Positions 21,745 through 30,246 of a stretch of 40,789 bases of DNA are shown one piece after another. The translations under genes were made by a program, and so were the position numbers. The stretch is taken from contig NZ_JAPSKN010000021.1 in the NCBI RefSeq assembly GCF_031181705.1, positions 1 to 40,789 of the forward strand, given 5' to 3'. Every line of letters starts with the position of its first letter. Within the stretch, counting starts at the first letter, position 1. The stretch is from Streptomyces sp. Lineage in GTDB: Bacteria > Actinomycetota > Actinomycetes > Streptomycetales > Streptomycetaceae. The notes under the pieces are model-generated. The model worked only from the letters and a program-made list of their open reading frames with translations. It was not told where the DNA came from and made no database searches.

Positions 21745-22485
21745 ATGACGAACAGGCCCGTTCTCCTCGTCATCGCCCACGGCAGCCGCGACCCGCGGCA
21801 CGCCGCGACGGTGCACGCCCTGGTGCGCCGGGTGCGCGCGCTGCGCCCCGACGTCCGGGTGGAGACCGGGTTCCTGGACTTCAACGTGCCGTCGGTGCAG
21901 GGCGTGCTGGAGTCCCTGGCGGTCCAGGGCGTGCGTGACGTGGTCGCCCTGCCGCTCCTGCTCACCCGCGCCTTCCACGCGAAGGCCGACATCCCGGCGG
22001 TCCTGGCGGACGCGCCCCCGCGGCTGCGCATCCGCCAGGCGGAGGTCCTGGGCCCCTCGCCGCTGCTGCTCGCGGCCCTGGAACGGCGCCTGTACGAGGC
22101 GGGTCTGACGCCCGCCGACAAGTCCTCGACCGGGGTCGTGCTGGCCTCGGCGGGGTCCACCGACCCGGAGGCGATCGCAGTGATCGCAGACATCGCGCGG
22201 GAGTGGCGGCACACCGGTTGGTGCGCCGTGCGGCCTGCGTTCGCCTCCGCGTCCCTCCCGCGCACCGAGGACGCGGTCCGTGAACTCCGCGCCCTCGGCT
22301 GCGCCCGCGTCGCCGTCGCCCCCTACGTCCTGGCCCCCGGTTTCCTGCCCGACCGCATCGCCCGGGGCGCGGCCCGGGCCGACGTCCTCGCGGACGTCCT
22401 GGGTGCGGCGCCGGAGGTGGCGCGGGTGGTGCTGGAGCGGTACGAGGCGGCACGGAAGCCGGCGCTGGCGGCCGTGAGCGCCTGA
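21745..22485 (+). CDS. CbiX/SirB-like sirohydrochlorin chelatase
   Basis: The 246-aa protein has two CbiX-like halves. Likely metal-binding histidines are H12 in AHGSRDPRHA and H78 in LLLTRAFHAKADIP. The second half (VVLASAGSTDPEAIAVIADI) keeps the fold but lacks the matching His pair. It would insert iron (siroheme) or cobalt into sirohydrochlorin. Since the same cluster encodes a siroheme sulfite reductase, a ferrochelatase role is the better guess. It starts 5 bp after the permease stop and is the last gene of the rightward block. Confidence 0.88.
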   Translation: MTNRPVLLVIAHGSRDPRHAATVHALVRRVRALRPDVRVETGFLDFNVPSVQGVLESLAVQGVRDVVALPLLLTRAFHAKADIPAVLADAPPRLRIRQAEVLGPSPLLLAALERRLYEAGLTPADKSSTGVVLASAGSTDPEAIAVIADIAREWRHTGWCAVRPAFASASLPRTEDAVRELRALGCARVAVAPYVLAPGFLPDRIARGAARADVLADVLGAAPEVARVVLERYEAARKPALAAVSA

Positions 22486-22507
22486 ACACCGGTCGGCCGC
22501 ACGCGGG

Positions 22508-23317
22508 TCACGGTGCCGGTTCCGGCTGGAGGGCGAAGGAGTACGGGGCCCAGGGGCCGGTGACCTCCACGCGGAGGCCGGGGGTGGCGCGTGCGGCCGC
22601 CAGGACGCCCGTGCGGAAGACGTCTACGCGGTCCCTGGGGACGAGGTAGGCGTCGTTGCCCATGTTGGTGCCGGGGGCGGAGCCGGCCAGGCTGCCGCGT
22701 TCGGGGGTGTGGGCGACGCGGTCGACGGCGAGGGCGCCGGCCGTCTCGGTGAGGCGGGCTGCGGCCTGGACGACCGTGCGCCAGGCCTCCTCGTTCCTGC
22801 GGTGTCTGCGACGGCGGATCGCCAGGTAGGCGCGTCCGACCCCGAGGCCGGGGGCCGGGTCCCGGTCCGGGGCGTGGGCGGCTTCGGGCGGGGTGATGTC
22901 GGGGGTGGCGTAGATCTTGACGCCGAGTTCGACGTGGCCGGTGAGGCGGTCCAGCAGGGACAGGAAGTAGGCGCGGCGGGTGTCGAGGGCCTCGCGGGCG
23001 CGGGCCTCGTCCCGGTAGACGGTGGCGAGGCGCAGCGGGAGGACGGCGGCGCCGGAGGCGACCAGGGCGGCCACCACCGCGTGGTGGGAGCGGACGGTGG
23101 ACTCCATCCAGTCCAGGTCCTCGAGGTGGGCCCGCAGCGGCGCGTCGTCGTAGTCGGCGGGCGGGACGTGGCCGACGGCGAAGGCCAGGGGGCCGGTGGC
23201 GGGTTCGACCAGGTGGATCGGTTCTCCGGCGACGCCGCGCAGGTGTGCGGCCGCCGCGGTGGCCTCGGGGGTGCGGCGCAGGACCGCGTAGGCGTAGACG
23301 AGGTTGGTGTCGGTCAT
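22508..23317 (-). CDS. GvpF/GvpL-family gas vesicle protein (orphan)
   Basis: The 269-aa protein shows the GvpL/GvpF pattern: LVYAYAVLRRT at the N-terminus, IHLVEPATGPLAFAVGHVPP, HHAVVAALVASGAAVLPLRL (the conserved segment after the first domain), VYRDEARAREAL, GHVELGVKIYA and GPWAPYSFA at the C-terminus. These proteins are accessory shell or assembly factors of gas vesicles. No other gvp gene (GvpA/J/K/N) is in the window, so it may be a strayed accessory copy with another role. GACAGGAG precedes the ATG. Confidence 0.87.
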   Translation of the reverse strand: MTDTNLVYAYAVLRRTPEATAAAAHLRGVAGEPIHLVEPATGPLAFAVGHVPPADYDDAPLRAHLEDLDWMESTVRSHHAVVAALVASGAAVLPLRLATVYRDEARAREALDTRRAYFLSLLDRLTGHVELGVKIYATPDITPPEAAHAPDRDPAPGLGVGRAYLAIRRRRHRRNEEAWRTVVQAAARLTETAGALAVDRVAHTPERGSLAGSAPGTNMGNDAYLVPRDRVDVFRTGVLAAARATPGLRVEVTGPWAPYSFALQPEPAP

Positions 23318-23462
23318 GGATCCGGGCTCCTGTCGCTGGCCGTGCGCGTCCTCTCGCGAGACTCCGTTCTCGTACCGTTCGTCCGACCGTAGGTACGCGG
23401 GTGGGGGCCGTGGTGTTCACGCGAGACACCGGCCGGGTCGGCCCGCGGGCGTCACCCGGGGG

Positions 23463-24017
23463 TCACGCCGCGGGCGCCGTCAGCTCCACGAGTTTGACCA
23501 CCGTGTTCCAGTTGCGGGTCGTGGCGATCACGCCCTTGGTGAGGCGCGGCTTCGCCAGGTGCTCGGCCAGTCCGGAGCGGCCCAGGCCGTTCGGTGCGTA
23601 CAGGTACAGGGCGCGGTCGCCGAGGCGGAACTCCTCGGGGAGGAACGCGGCCTGGTCGATCTCCGCGAAGCGGCCGGGCGTGACGGGCGCGGAGAAGTAG
23701 GTGACGTGGAGCTGCTTGGGCTCCAGGTCGGCGGCCGGGAAGGGGCAGGCGTCGGCGACCGCCCGCAGATAGGCGTGGTCGCGCACGATCACGTCGACGC
23801 CGAAGCCGAAGTGCCGCTCGATGCCCTGAGCGAGCTCGGCGGCCAGTGCGTCCTCGTCGCCGCGCCCGCTGGAGAACACCGCCTGGCCGCTCCGCAGGTG
23901 GGTGCGGACGTCGTCGTAGCCGAGGTTCTCCATGAGCGCGCGCAGCTCGGCCATGGGGACCTTCCTGCTGCCACCCACGTTGATCCCGCGCAGCAGGGCC
24001 GCGTACATCGTCGTCAT
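23463..24017 (-). CDS. DUF1697-family protein
   Basis: The 184-aa protein begins YAALLRGINVGGSRKVPMAE followed by ALMENLGYDDVRTHLRSGQA and VFSSG, the diagnostic DUF1697 opening, and ends with ATTRNWNTVVKLVELT, also diagnostic. Function is unknown. Transcription looks leaderless: on the minus strand TAAGGT lies 6 nt before the ATG. It diverges from the MMPL transporter. Confidence 0.9.
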   Translation of the reverse strand: MTTMYAALLRGINVGGSRKVPMAELRALMENLGYDDVRTHLRSGQAVFSSGRGDEDALAAELAQGIERHFGFGVDVIVRDHAYLRAVADACPFPAADLEPKQLHVTYFSAPVTPGRFAEIDQAAFLPEEFRLGDRALYLYAPNGLGRSGLAEHLAKPRLTKGVIATTRNWNTVVKLVELTAPAA

Positions 24018-24357
24018 CCGCTCACCTTAGAGCGGCCGTCGTGCCCCGTGGGGGTGGGCACGACGGCCGCGGCGGGCGGCTGCCCGGCCCCGTAAATTAC
24101 TCACCGGTCATCGCGGCGCACAACCCTCTGCTCCGGATCCCCACACCCGCGGCGCCCGGGACGTCTCCCGATAGGTGTAAGGGACCACAGTCGGTGGGGG
24201 TCCTCCCCAGTGGGGAGGGAGCCAGGTCCATGGGGATGAGTTCCGGCCGCGCGGCTTCACCGGGCAGCACGACGAGACGGCTTTATCCAGCCCCTACCTT
24301 CGACAGGAGAGGGGGCGGCAGGCGGCCGCCGCCGCATCACGAGGGGGCAAGCCCGTC
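24018..24357. other. Divergent intergenic region with a CTCCCC hairpin
   Basis: This 340-bp region between the DUF1697 and MMPL genes holds no gene I can support. CCTCCCC (24202-24208) and GGGGAGG (24212-24218) form a perfect 7-bp stem with an AGT loop, in the presumed leader of the MMPL transcript. A TACCTT at about 24294 could be a -10 box nearer the gene. The region is less GC-rich than its neighbours around 24090-24110. Confidence 0.5.
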
Positions 24358-26607
24358 ATGGGGAACGGAGAAGCACGGGTGCGGGGTCTCGCCGCCCGGG
24401 CCGGCGGCTGGAGCGCCCGGCACCGATGGGCTGCCGTCGGCATCTGGGTACTGTTCGTCGTCCTGGCGATGGGGCTCGGTTCGGCGGCCGGCCGGGTCGA
24501 CGTCAAGGACAGCGACCAGCTCAAGGGGGAGACGCACACCGCCGCCCGGATCATCGAGGACGCCGGGATCGAGGAGCCGGCCAGTGAGACGGTCCTGATC
24601 CAGGCCAAGGGAAGCGGACTGAAGGCGACGGACCCCGAGTTCCGGGACGCCGTCGCCGCGGTCGTCCGGGCCGTCGAGAAGACCGGCCGGGTCACCGACG
24701 TGACCTCGCCGTACGACGCGAAGACGATCTCAAAGGACGGGCGCAGCGCGCTCGTGCAGTTCGACATGCGGGGTGACTCCGACACCGCGGGCGAGCGGGT
24801 CGAGCCGGTGCTGGAGGCCGTCGAGGGCGTCCAGCAGGAGCACGAGGCGCTGCTGATCGAGGAGATCGGCGGCGCCAGCATGATGAAGACGTTCGACGAC
24901 GCGTTCGGGGACGACTTCAAGAAGGCCGAGTACTCCGCGGTGCCGGTGGCGCTGGGCATTCTGCTGATCGCGTTCGGCGCGCTGGTGGCGGCGCTGCTGC
25001 CGGTGGCGCTGGCGGTCACCGCGATCATGGCGACGATGGGCCTGATGGGCGTCGTCAGCCATGTCATGCCGATGAGCGACACCGCCAACTCCGTGATGCT
25101 GCTGGTGGGTCTGGCGGTCGGCGTCGACTACTGCCTGTTCTACCTGCGCCGTGAGCGTGAGGAGCGCGAGGCCGGGCGGGACGCGCAGACGGCGCTCAGG
25201 ATCGCCGCCGCGACCAGTGGCCGCGCGATCGTCGTCTCCGGTGTCACGGTGTGCGTGGCCATGGCGGGCATGCTGTTCACCGGGCTCGCCGAGTTCGAGG
25301 CGATGGGTCTGGCCTCGCTGATGGTGGTCGCGGTGGCGATGGTGGGGTCGGTGACCGTGCTGCCCGCGCTGCTGTCGCTGCTGGGCGAGCGCGTGGAGAA
25401 GGGCCGCATACCGTTCCTGCGACGGCGCAAGCGGGGCACGGGTCAGGACAGCCGGTTCTGGACGGCCGTGCTGCGGCGCGTCCTGGCCCGGCCGGTGATC
25501 TCGGTGGTGGTGGCGGCCGGTGCGCTGCTGGCCGTCGCGGCACCCGCGCTCGGCATGAAGACGCAACAGCTCACGCTGGACCAGGAGTTCGGGGACTCGC
25601 TGCCGATCGTGCAGACGTACAACCGGCTCAACGAGGCGTTCCCGGGCGGCTCGGAGCCTGCCGAGGTGGTCGTCAGGGCCGACGACATCAACGCGCCGCG
25701 GGTGCAGGCCGCGCTCGCCGACTTCCGTGAGCGGGCGATCAGTTCGGGCGCCTCGCGCGGCCCGGTGGAGATCAAGCTGCACGACGCGCAGGACGTGGCG
25801 TTCGTCTACGTGCCGCTGGTGGGCGGCTCCGACCAGGACAAGGCCGGGGTGAGCCTGGACAAGCTGCGCGACGAGGTGCGTCCGGCCACGCTCGGCAGGG
25901 TCGACGGGCTGGAGGCGCCGATCACCGGGCAGGTGGCCGGGTCGAAGGACTTCAACGACCAGCTGGCCGGAGCCGTCGTGCCGGTGTTCGCGTTCGTCGT
26001 GGTGTTCGCCTTCGCCCTGATGCTCCTGTCGTTCCGCTCGCTGACCATCGCGCTCACGTCGATCGTGCTGAACCTGCTGTCGGTGGGCGCGGCCTACGGC
26101 ATCCTCGTCGCGGTGTTCCAGCACGGCTGGGGCGCGTCCCTGGTGGGCGCGGAGGGCGTCGGCGCGATCATCACCTGGCTGCCGCTGTTCCTGTTCGTGA
26201 TCCTGTTCGGGCTGTCGATGGACTACCACGTGTTCGTGGTGTCCCGGATCCGCGAGGCCCGGCTGCGGGGCCTGGAGACCGGGGACGCGATCCGGCACGG
26301 CGTGGTCACCACGGCCGGGGTCGTCACCAGCGCCGCGGTCATCATGGTCGCCGTGTTCGCGATCTTCGGGACGCTGTCGATGCAGTCCATGAAGCAGATG
26401 GGCGTCGGCCTGGCGGCCGCGGTGCTCATCGACGCGACGATCATCCGCGGGGTGCTGCTGCCGGCGGTGATGGCACTGCTCGGCGAGCGCAACTGGTACC
26501 TGCCGAGGTGGCTGCACCGGCTGCCGGACCTCACCCACGACGAGACGCCGCAGGCGATCGCGCAGCCGGCGGCACGCGACGACGAGGGCGAGCCCGTCAA
26601 GGTCTGA
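24358..26607 (+). CDS. MMPL/RND-family membrane transporter
   Basis: The 749-aa protein shows the duplicated RND/MMPL layout: one transmembrane helix near residue 25 (WAAVGIWVLFVVLAMGLGSA-like), an extracytoplasmic domain to about 195, a five-helix bundle to 345 containing GLAVGVDYCLFYLRREREER, a helix near 385, a second extracytoplasmic domain, and a final bundle from about 540 containing ILFGLSMDYHVFVVSRIREA. The paired GxxVDYxLF and GLSMDYHVFVVSR motifs carry the proton-relay Asp. Cargo is unknown; relatives export lipids or hydrophobic metabolites. GAGGGGG precedes the ATG. It is convergent with the macrolide glycosyltransferase, separated by a strong hairpin. Confidence 0.92.
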   Translation: MGNGEARVRGLAARAGGWSARHRWAAVGIWVLFVVLAMGLGSAAGRVDVKDSDQLKGETHTAARIIEDAGIEEPASETVLIQAKGSGLKATDPEFRDAVAAVVRAVEKTGRVTDVTSPYDAKTISKDGRSALVQFDMRGDSDTAGERVEPVLEAVEGVQQEHEALLIEEIGGASMMKTFDDAFGDDFKKAEYSAVPVALGILLIAFGALVAALLPVALAVTAIMATMGLMGVVSHVMPMSDTANSVMLLVGLAVGVDYCLFYLRREREEREAGRDAQTALRIAAATSGRAIVVSGVTVCVAMAGMLFTGLAEFEAMGLASLMVVAVAMVGSVTVLPALLSLLGERVEKGRIPFLRRRKRGTGQDSRFWTAVLRRVLARPVISVVVAAGALLAVAAPALGMKTQQLTLDQEFGDSLPIVQTYNRLNEAFPGGSEPAEVVVRADDINAPRVQAALADFRERAISSGASRGPVEIKLHDAQDVAFVYVPLVGGSDQDKAGVSLDKLRDEVRPATLGRVDGLEAPITGQVAGSKDFNDQLAGAVVPVFAFVVVFAFALMLLSFRSLTIALTSIVLNLLSVGAAYGILVAVFQHGWGASLVGAEGVGAIITWLPLFLFVILFGLSMDYHVFVVSRIREARLRGLETGDAIRHGVVTTAGVVTSAAVIMVAVFAIFGTLSMQSMKQMGVGLAAAVLIDATIIRGVLLPAVMALLGERNWYLPRWLHRLPDLTHDETPQAIAQPAARDDEGEPVKV

Positions 26608-26621
26608 GCGTCTCCCCGGGT

Positions 26622-26662
26622 GGCGGGGCCCGCCGGTTGCGACAGCACCGGCGGGCCCCGCC
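26622..26662. terminator. Bidirectional terminator between MMPL and mgt genes
   Basis: GGCGGGGCCCGCCGGT (26622-26637) and ACCGGCGGGCCCCGCC (26647-26662) form a perfect 16-bp stem with a 9-nt loop, between the two convergent stop codons. Confidence 0.85.
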
Positions 26663-26667
26663 GCACG

Positions 26668-27873
26668 TCATGCGGCGGTCCGAGCCCGAAGTTCGGCCTC
26701 GATGAGGTCGGCGGCGCGGCGCGTGCCGCCCTCCTGGAGCGTCTGCGCCTGGATCTCCTTCAGGCGGCGCGCGACCTCCGGGTCGTCGACGAGGGCGAGC
26801 GCCGCCTCGCGCAGGGCCTCGCCGGTCGCCTCCTGCGTCGTCAGGCACCGGGCGATCCCGAGGCCCCGGAGCGTCTCGGCGTTGCCGAACTGGTCCGCCG
26901 CCTGCGGTACGGCGATCATCGGTGTGGCCGTCGCCAGGCCCTCCTGGCTGCCGCCCGCGCCGGCGTGCGTGACGAACAGGTCGGCCTGCCTCAGCACGGC
27001 CAGCTGGGGGACCCAGGACCGCACCTCCACGTTTGCGGGGACCTCGCCGAGTTCGGCCGGGTCGACGTGCTTGCCGATCGAGAGCACCAGGTGCCAGCCG
27101 GGCAGGTCGCCGAAGGCCCGCACGCACTCCCGGTAGAAGGCCGGCTGCTTGGTGAAGGCGGACCCGAGGGAGACGAGCACGACCCGCTCCGCGCCGGCCG
27201 GCCGCCGCCAGTCGCCCTCGGCGGCGCGGTCGCCCTGGCAGGCGCCGACGAAGGAGTACACGCGCTCGTCGACCCGGTCCGCGTTCGGCTGGAGCGCCTT
27301 GGGGATCAGGACGATCGAGCGGTCGGGCCGGCCCCCGAAGGCGTCGGGGTGCAGGGTGATGCCGTTCTCCTCCAGCCAGGCGCGGAAGCGGGCGTAGTAG
27401 GCGCGCCCGCGTTCGGTCTTCCTCGGCTCCTCCCACATGGGCTCGGCGACCTCCTTCTCGTACCCCTCCCAGGCGACCATGGCCGGCGAGAGGGAGACGG
27501 CGGGCACGCCCCACCGGTGGGCCAGGACGCGGCCCGGGTAGGAGGCGATGTCGTGCAGCACGAGGTCCGGCTCGTCGCCCTCGTACGCCGCGATCAGTTG
27601 CGGGAGGGCCTGGATCGCGTCGTCGAGGAACGGCTCCACGTTGTCCAGCAGCGTGCTCCCCCACGCCCGCGGGTCGTCGTCGGGCGAGGGCAGGGTCGAC
27701 GTCCAGGGCTTCACCTCGGCGCCGGTGACCGCGACCTTCTCCGCGAAGACCGGCGGGATCGCGTAGGTCACCCGGTGGCCGCGCGCCACGAGCTCGCGGA
27801 TCACCTCCAGGCTCGGGTTCACATGGCCGTGGGCGGCGATGGAGAACATGGCGATGTGTGCGCGACGGGTCAT
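26668..27873 (-). CDS. mgt: Macrolide glycosyltransferase (MGT family, GT1)
   Basis: The 401-aa GT-B enzyme would inactivate macrolides by adding a sugar from a UDP donor to the desosamine 2'-OH. The N-terminal acceptor domain starts [20 protein letters not shown], with the catalytic His region AAHGHVNP. The C-terminal donor motif is [20 protein letters not shown] followed by [15 protein letters not shown]. Length matches the known MGT enzymes of Streptomyces. I placed the start at 27873 from the leaderless promoter just upstream; the frame continues open to 28353 through the erm gene and is not coding there. It lies 50 bp downstream of erm, as I recall for the lrm-mgt pair of S. lividans. 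Its own promoter contains a palindrome suited to a TetR-type repressor. Confidence 0.92.
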   Translation of the reverse strand: MTRRAHIAMFSIAAHGHVNPSLEVIRELVARGHRVTYAIPPVFAEKVAVTGAEVKPWTSTLPSPDDDPRAWGSTLLDNVEPFLDDAIQALPQLIAAYEGDEPDLVLHDIASYPGRVLAHRWGVPAVSLSPAMVAWEGYEKEVAEPMWEEPRKTERGRAYYARFRAWLEENGITLHPDAFGGRPDRSIVLIPKALQPNADRVDERVYSFVGACQGDRAAEGDWRRPAGAERVVLVSLGSAFTKQPAFYRECVRAFGDLPGWHLVLSIGKHVDPAELGEVPANVEVRSWVPQLAVLRQADLFVTHAGAGGSQEGLATATPMIAVPQAADQFGNAETLRGLGIARCLTTQEATGEALREAALALVDDPEVARRLKEIQAQTLQEGGTRRAADLIEAELRARTAA

Positions 27874-27880
27874 GCCGGAG

Positions 27881-27910
27881 ACCCTAGACGAGACGATACG
27901 TCTCGTGCAA
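27881..27910 (-). promoter_or_regulatory. mgt promoter with operator in the spacer
   Basis: On the minus strand TTGCAC (27910-27905), an 18-nt spacer and TAGGGT (27886-27881) are followed 7 nt later by ATG. The spacer is nearly filled by ACGAGACGATACGTCTCGT (27888-27906), with perfect 8-bp arms around ATA. A protein bound there would block RNA polymerase. TetR-family repressors commonly use such sites; none is encoded nearby. Confidence 0.75.
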
Positions 27911-27923
27911 CATGTCAGGTGGG

Positions 27924-28706
27924 TCACGGGCTCAGCACCTCGTGCAGCCGCAGCCACCGCCCCGGGTCCACCTCGCCCACCAGCGCGTCCCGGTCCAGGC
28001 CCGCCGCACGGAACGCGGCGTCGACCCGCCGCCGCGGATGGGCCCGGCGCAGCGAGGCGTACAGGGAGCCGCCCACGCCGGAGAAGCCGAGTCCGACCAG
28101 GGACTGCCAGCCGGCCAGGGCGCTGGCGTCCAGCAGCGGGGCGGCGCGCCGCTCGATCCGCAGCACCCCGGCGTCCACGCGCGGCACGGGCCGGAAACCG
28201 CGCCGGCCGATCCGGCCGAGCAGCCGCCATGTGAAGCGGGGCCAGGTACGGACCGTCAGCAGTGTCCAGTTGCCGTAGTCGCCGGTGCGCTTGCGGGCGT
28301 ACTCGAGCTGGGTGATCAGGGTGGCGTCGGTGAGGGCGGGGGCGCGCAGGCACCAGTCGATGATGTCGGCGGTCCGGGAGAACGGCACGTTCCCGGCGAC
28401 CGAGAAGTCCGTGCGCGGCGCCCGCGCGGTCAGGAAGTCCCCTTCGACGACGTGCACGTGCCGGGTGCCGGAGAACCGGGCGCGCAGCACGGGCACGAGC
28501 CGCGAGTCGATCTCGTACGCGCGCAGCTCGTGGCAGCGGCGGGCGAGGGGTGCGGTCAACGCGCCCTTCCCGGCTCCCACTTCGAGCAGGAGCGGGACGG
28601 TACCGGCCCGCGGGACGGCGAGCCGGGCGAAGCGTTCGGCGGCGGCGCGGTCGGTGAGGAAGTTCTGCGAGAGTGCGCGGGAAGCGGCGGTGGCGGGGCG
28701 GCCCAT
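27924..28706 (-). CDS. erm: Erm 23S rRNA (adenine-N6) methyltransferase
   Basis: The 260-aa enzyme methylates A2058 (E. coli numbering) of 23S rRNA, giving macrolide-lincosamide resistance. SAM-dependent motifs: motif [12 protein letters not shown] (9-19), motif [12 protein letters not shown] (41-51), motif [13 protein letters not shown] (64-74), the D90 region EGDFL, and the catalytic NVPF (N106-F109) that marks the Erm/KsgA family. [20 protein letters not shown] and [15 protein letters not shown] are Erm-like. Overall it closely resembles what I recall of Lrm/Erm(O) of S. lividans, but the class needs an identity calculation. AAGGA lies 9 nt before the ATG. A peptide frame and paired segments upstream suggest macrolide-induced expression. 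Confidence 0.93.
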   Translation of the reverse strand: MGRPATAASRALSQNFLTDRAAAERFARLAVPRAGTVPLLLEVGAGKGALTAPLARRCHELRAYEIDSRLVPVLRARFSGTRHVHVVEGDFLTARAPRTDFSVAGNVPFSRTADIIDWCLRAPALTDATLITQLEYARKRTGDYGNWTLLTVRTWPRFTWRLLGRIGRRGFRPVPRVDAGVLRIERRAAPLLDASALAGWQSLVGLGFSGVGGSLYASLRRAHPRRRVDAAFRAAGLDRDALVGEVDPGRWLRLHEVLSP

Positions 28707-28750
28707 GGGCTGCGGTCCTTGTCGTTCCGGAGGGAAGAGGGCAGACGAGG

Positions 28751-28840
28751 GCCCTGACCGGAAGACAGGTGGGTAAGGAGCGCGAAGCCGGGCTCAGTGG
28801 CTCAACGGCGGCGGGCGGTGCTCCCCGGGCCGGTCAGGGC
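28751..28840 (-). promoter_or_regulatory. Candidate erm attenuator stem
   Basis: In the transcript, GCCCTGACCGG inside the end of the leader peptide frame (28840-28830) is perfectly complementary over 11 bases to CCGGTCAGGGC between leader and erm (28761-28751). A CTCCTT lies in the loop and could pair with the AAGGA ribosome site of erm in an alternative fold. A ribosome stalled in the leader could switch between them. Confidence 0.55.
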
Positions 28841-28918
28841 TCCGGGGCGGCGGCGCATCCTGAGGGCGTGCACCGGGCCCCGGCCGTGACCGGAGATGTA
28901 GATCGCGTTGATACCCAC
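28802..28918 (-). CDS. erm leader peptide (38 aa)
   Basis: The peptide begins [14 protein letters not shown] (GTG start) and ends in an Arg-rich tail STARRR. Its opening resembles the MGIFSIFVIS start of the ErmC leader, whose nascent chain stalls ribosomes in the presence of erythromycin. The GTG coincides with the predicted transcription start (TAGTGT, 7 nt, GTG), so it is probably translated from a leaderless mRNA. It ends 95 nt before erm, and its last third encodes one arm of the candidate attenuator. I infer a macrolide sensor. Confidence 0.72.
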   Translation of the reverse strand: MGINAIYISGHGRGPVHALRMRRRPGALTGPGSTARRR

Positions 28919-28925
28919 GGGCGGC

Positions 28926-28955
28926 ACACTAGGCGGTGCCGGCGGGGGCGGGCAA
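28926..28955 (-). promoter_or_regulatory. erm promoter
   Basis: On the minus strand TTGCCC (28955-28950), an 18-nt spacer and TAGTGT (28931-28926) precede the leader GTG by 7 nt. It has the same geometry as the mgt promoter, but without a palindrome in the spacer. Confidence 0.65.
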
Positions 28956-28971
28956 CGGGTTTTCCCGGGGG

Positions 28972-30246
28972 TCAGCGCTGGTAGCGAGCGAGGACCAGGT
29001 TGCCGTCCTCCTCCAGCCGCTCGCGCAGGGCGCCGAGGCCGATGGCTCCGCTGTAGTACTCCTGCAGGGCCGGTGTCGCCACCTTGTCCTTCCACTCGGG
29101 GTAGCCCCGGACCGTCTGGGCGGGTGCCGGGCGCAGATGGGCGGCCAGCGCAGTGCCGGTGGCCCAGCCGTGGCGTGCGGTGTGCAGGGCCGGATCCTTC
29201 AGCGCCTGGGTGCCGGTGGGCAGCATCCAGTCGCCGAGGGCCAGACGGACCATGTTCTCCGGGCGCAGCAGGAAGCCGAGGAAGGCGGCGGCCTCCTTCT
29301 TGTGCGGGCAGTCCTCGGCGAGGGAGAGGGTCTGCGGGCTGACGCCCTGGGCGAGTCCGCCGGCGCCGGCCGGGGCGGGCAGCACCCGCCAGTCGAAGCC
29401 CTCCGGGGCCTGCTGCACGATCTGCTGCCGGTAGGAGAAGCCCAGCGGCACCATCGCGTAGCGGCCCCCGAAGAAGCCCGGCAGGGTGTCGGAGCCGCCG
29501 CTGCCCAGGGTCGTGGGCGAGGCGCTGCGGTCGGTGCCGACCTGGGCGCGGATGGTGCGCGGCACGACCTGGTCGACCGCCTCGAACCGGACCGTCACCT
29601 TGCCGTCCGCCCCGCGGTGGAACAGCTGTCCGCCCGCCGACAGGGAGAGGTTGAGCGTGGCGGAGACGGGTTCCTTCAGCGGCCAGGCGACGCCGTACCG
29701 CCCGCTCCCGCTGAGCCGGTCGGTGATCCTGCGGAACTCGCCCCAGCTCCACGGCTTCTGAGGGGTCGGGATCCGTACGCCGGACTCCCTCAGCCAGGTC
29801 GCGTTGGCGATCAGCACGCGCGGTTCCTGGAGGAACGGCACGCCGTAGACGCCGTCGCCGAACGTCGTGGTCCGCCAACTGCGCTGTGGGATGTCCGACT
29901 TGAGCTCGGCCGGCAGCAGGCCGGTGAGGTCGGCGAGGTAGCCGCCGTAGGCGAAGTCGGCGAGGTCGTCGGAGGCGTCGTGGATGACGTCGGGTGCCTC
30001 GCCGCCCTCGAAGGCGGTGAGGAGCTGGTCGTGGACGCTGTCCCAGGAGCCCTGGACGTACTCGACGCGGACCTCCGGGTGGCTGGCGTTCCACTCGGCC
30101 ACCAGGTCCTTGGTCACCTCTACGGACTCCTCCTGCCAGGCCAGGGACTGGAAGCGGAGGGTGATCCGGCCGTCGTCGCGGGTGCCGTCCGGGGAGCAGC
30201 CGGCGAGGAGCAGCAGCAGGACGAGGGCCAGCAGACGCGCCCGCAT
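28972..30246 (-). CDS. Sugar ABC transporter substrate-binding lipoprotein
   Basis: The 424-aa lipoprotein has signal peptide RARLLALVLLLLLAGCSPDG with lipobox LAGC (Cys17). The mature part is a family-1 solute-binding protein: RITLRFQSLAWQEESVEVTK, VRVEYVQGSWDSVHDQLLTA, FEGGEAPDVIHDASDDLADF, VYGVPFLQEPRVLIANATWL and GYPEWKDKVATPALQEYYSG. Ligand is probably an oligosaccharide or glycoside. It is the last gene of a three-gene operon, after both permeases, whereas binding proteins usually come first. Its ATG overlaps the preceding stop by one base. Confidence 0.9.
   Translation of the reverse strand: MRARLLALVLLLLLAGCSPDGTRDDGRITLRFQSLAWQEESVEVTKDLVAEWNASHPEVRVEYVQGSWDSVHDQLLTAFEGGEAPDVIHDASDDLADFAYGGYLADLTGLLPAELKSDIPQRSWRTTTFGDGVYGVPFLQEPRVLIANATWLRESGVRIPTPQKPWSWGEFRRITDRLSGSGRYGVAWPLKEPVSATLNLSLSAGGQLFHRGADGKVTVRFEAVDQVVPRTIRAQVGTDRSASPTTLGSGGSDTLPGFFGGRYAMVPLGFSYRQQIVQQAPEGFDWRVLPAPAGAGGLAQGVSPQTLSLAEDCPHKKEAAAFLGFLLRPENMVRLALGDWMLPTGTQALKDPALHTARHGWATGTALAAHLRPAPAQTVRGYPEWKDKVATPALQEYYSGAIGLGALRERLEEDGNLVLARYQR

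Noticed and set aside
24202..24218. CTCCCC hairpin as a terminator
   Set aside because: It lies between divergent genes, upstream of both, so neither gene would end there; kept only as a leader structure of unknown role.
27874..28353. Extension of the mgt frame upstream into erm
   Set aside because: The promoter and ATG at 27873 are clear, and the extension is antisense-free but out of frame with erm on the same strand, giving Arg/Pro-rich sequence unlike any glycosyltransferase.
22508..28918. Genomic island carrying the resistance pair
   Set aside because: No integrase, tRNA, direct repeats or change in base composition at the edges; erm and mgt look like native Streptomyces genes.
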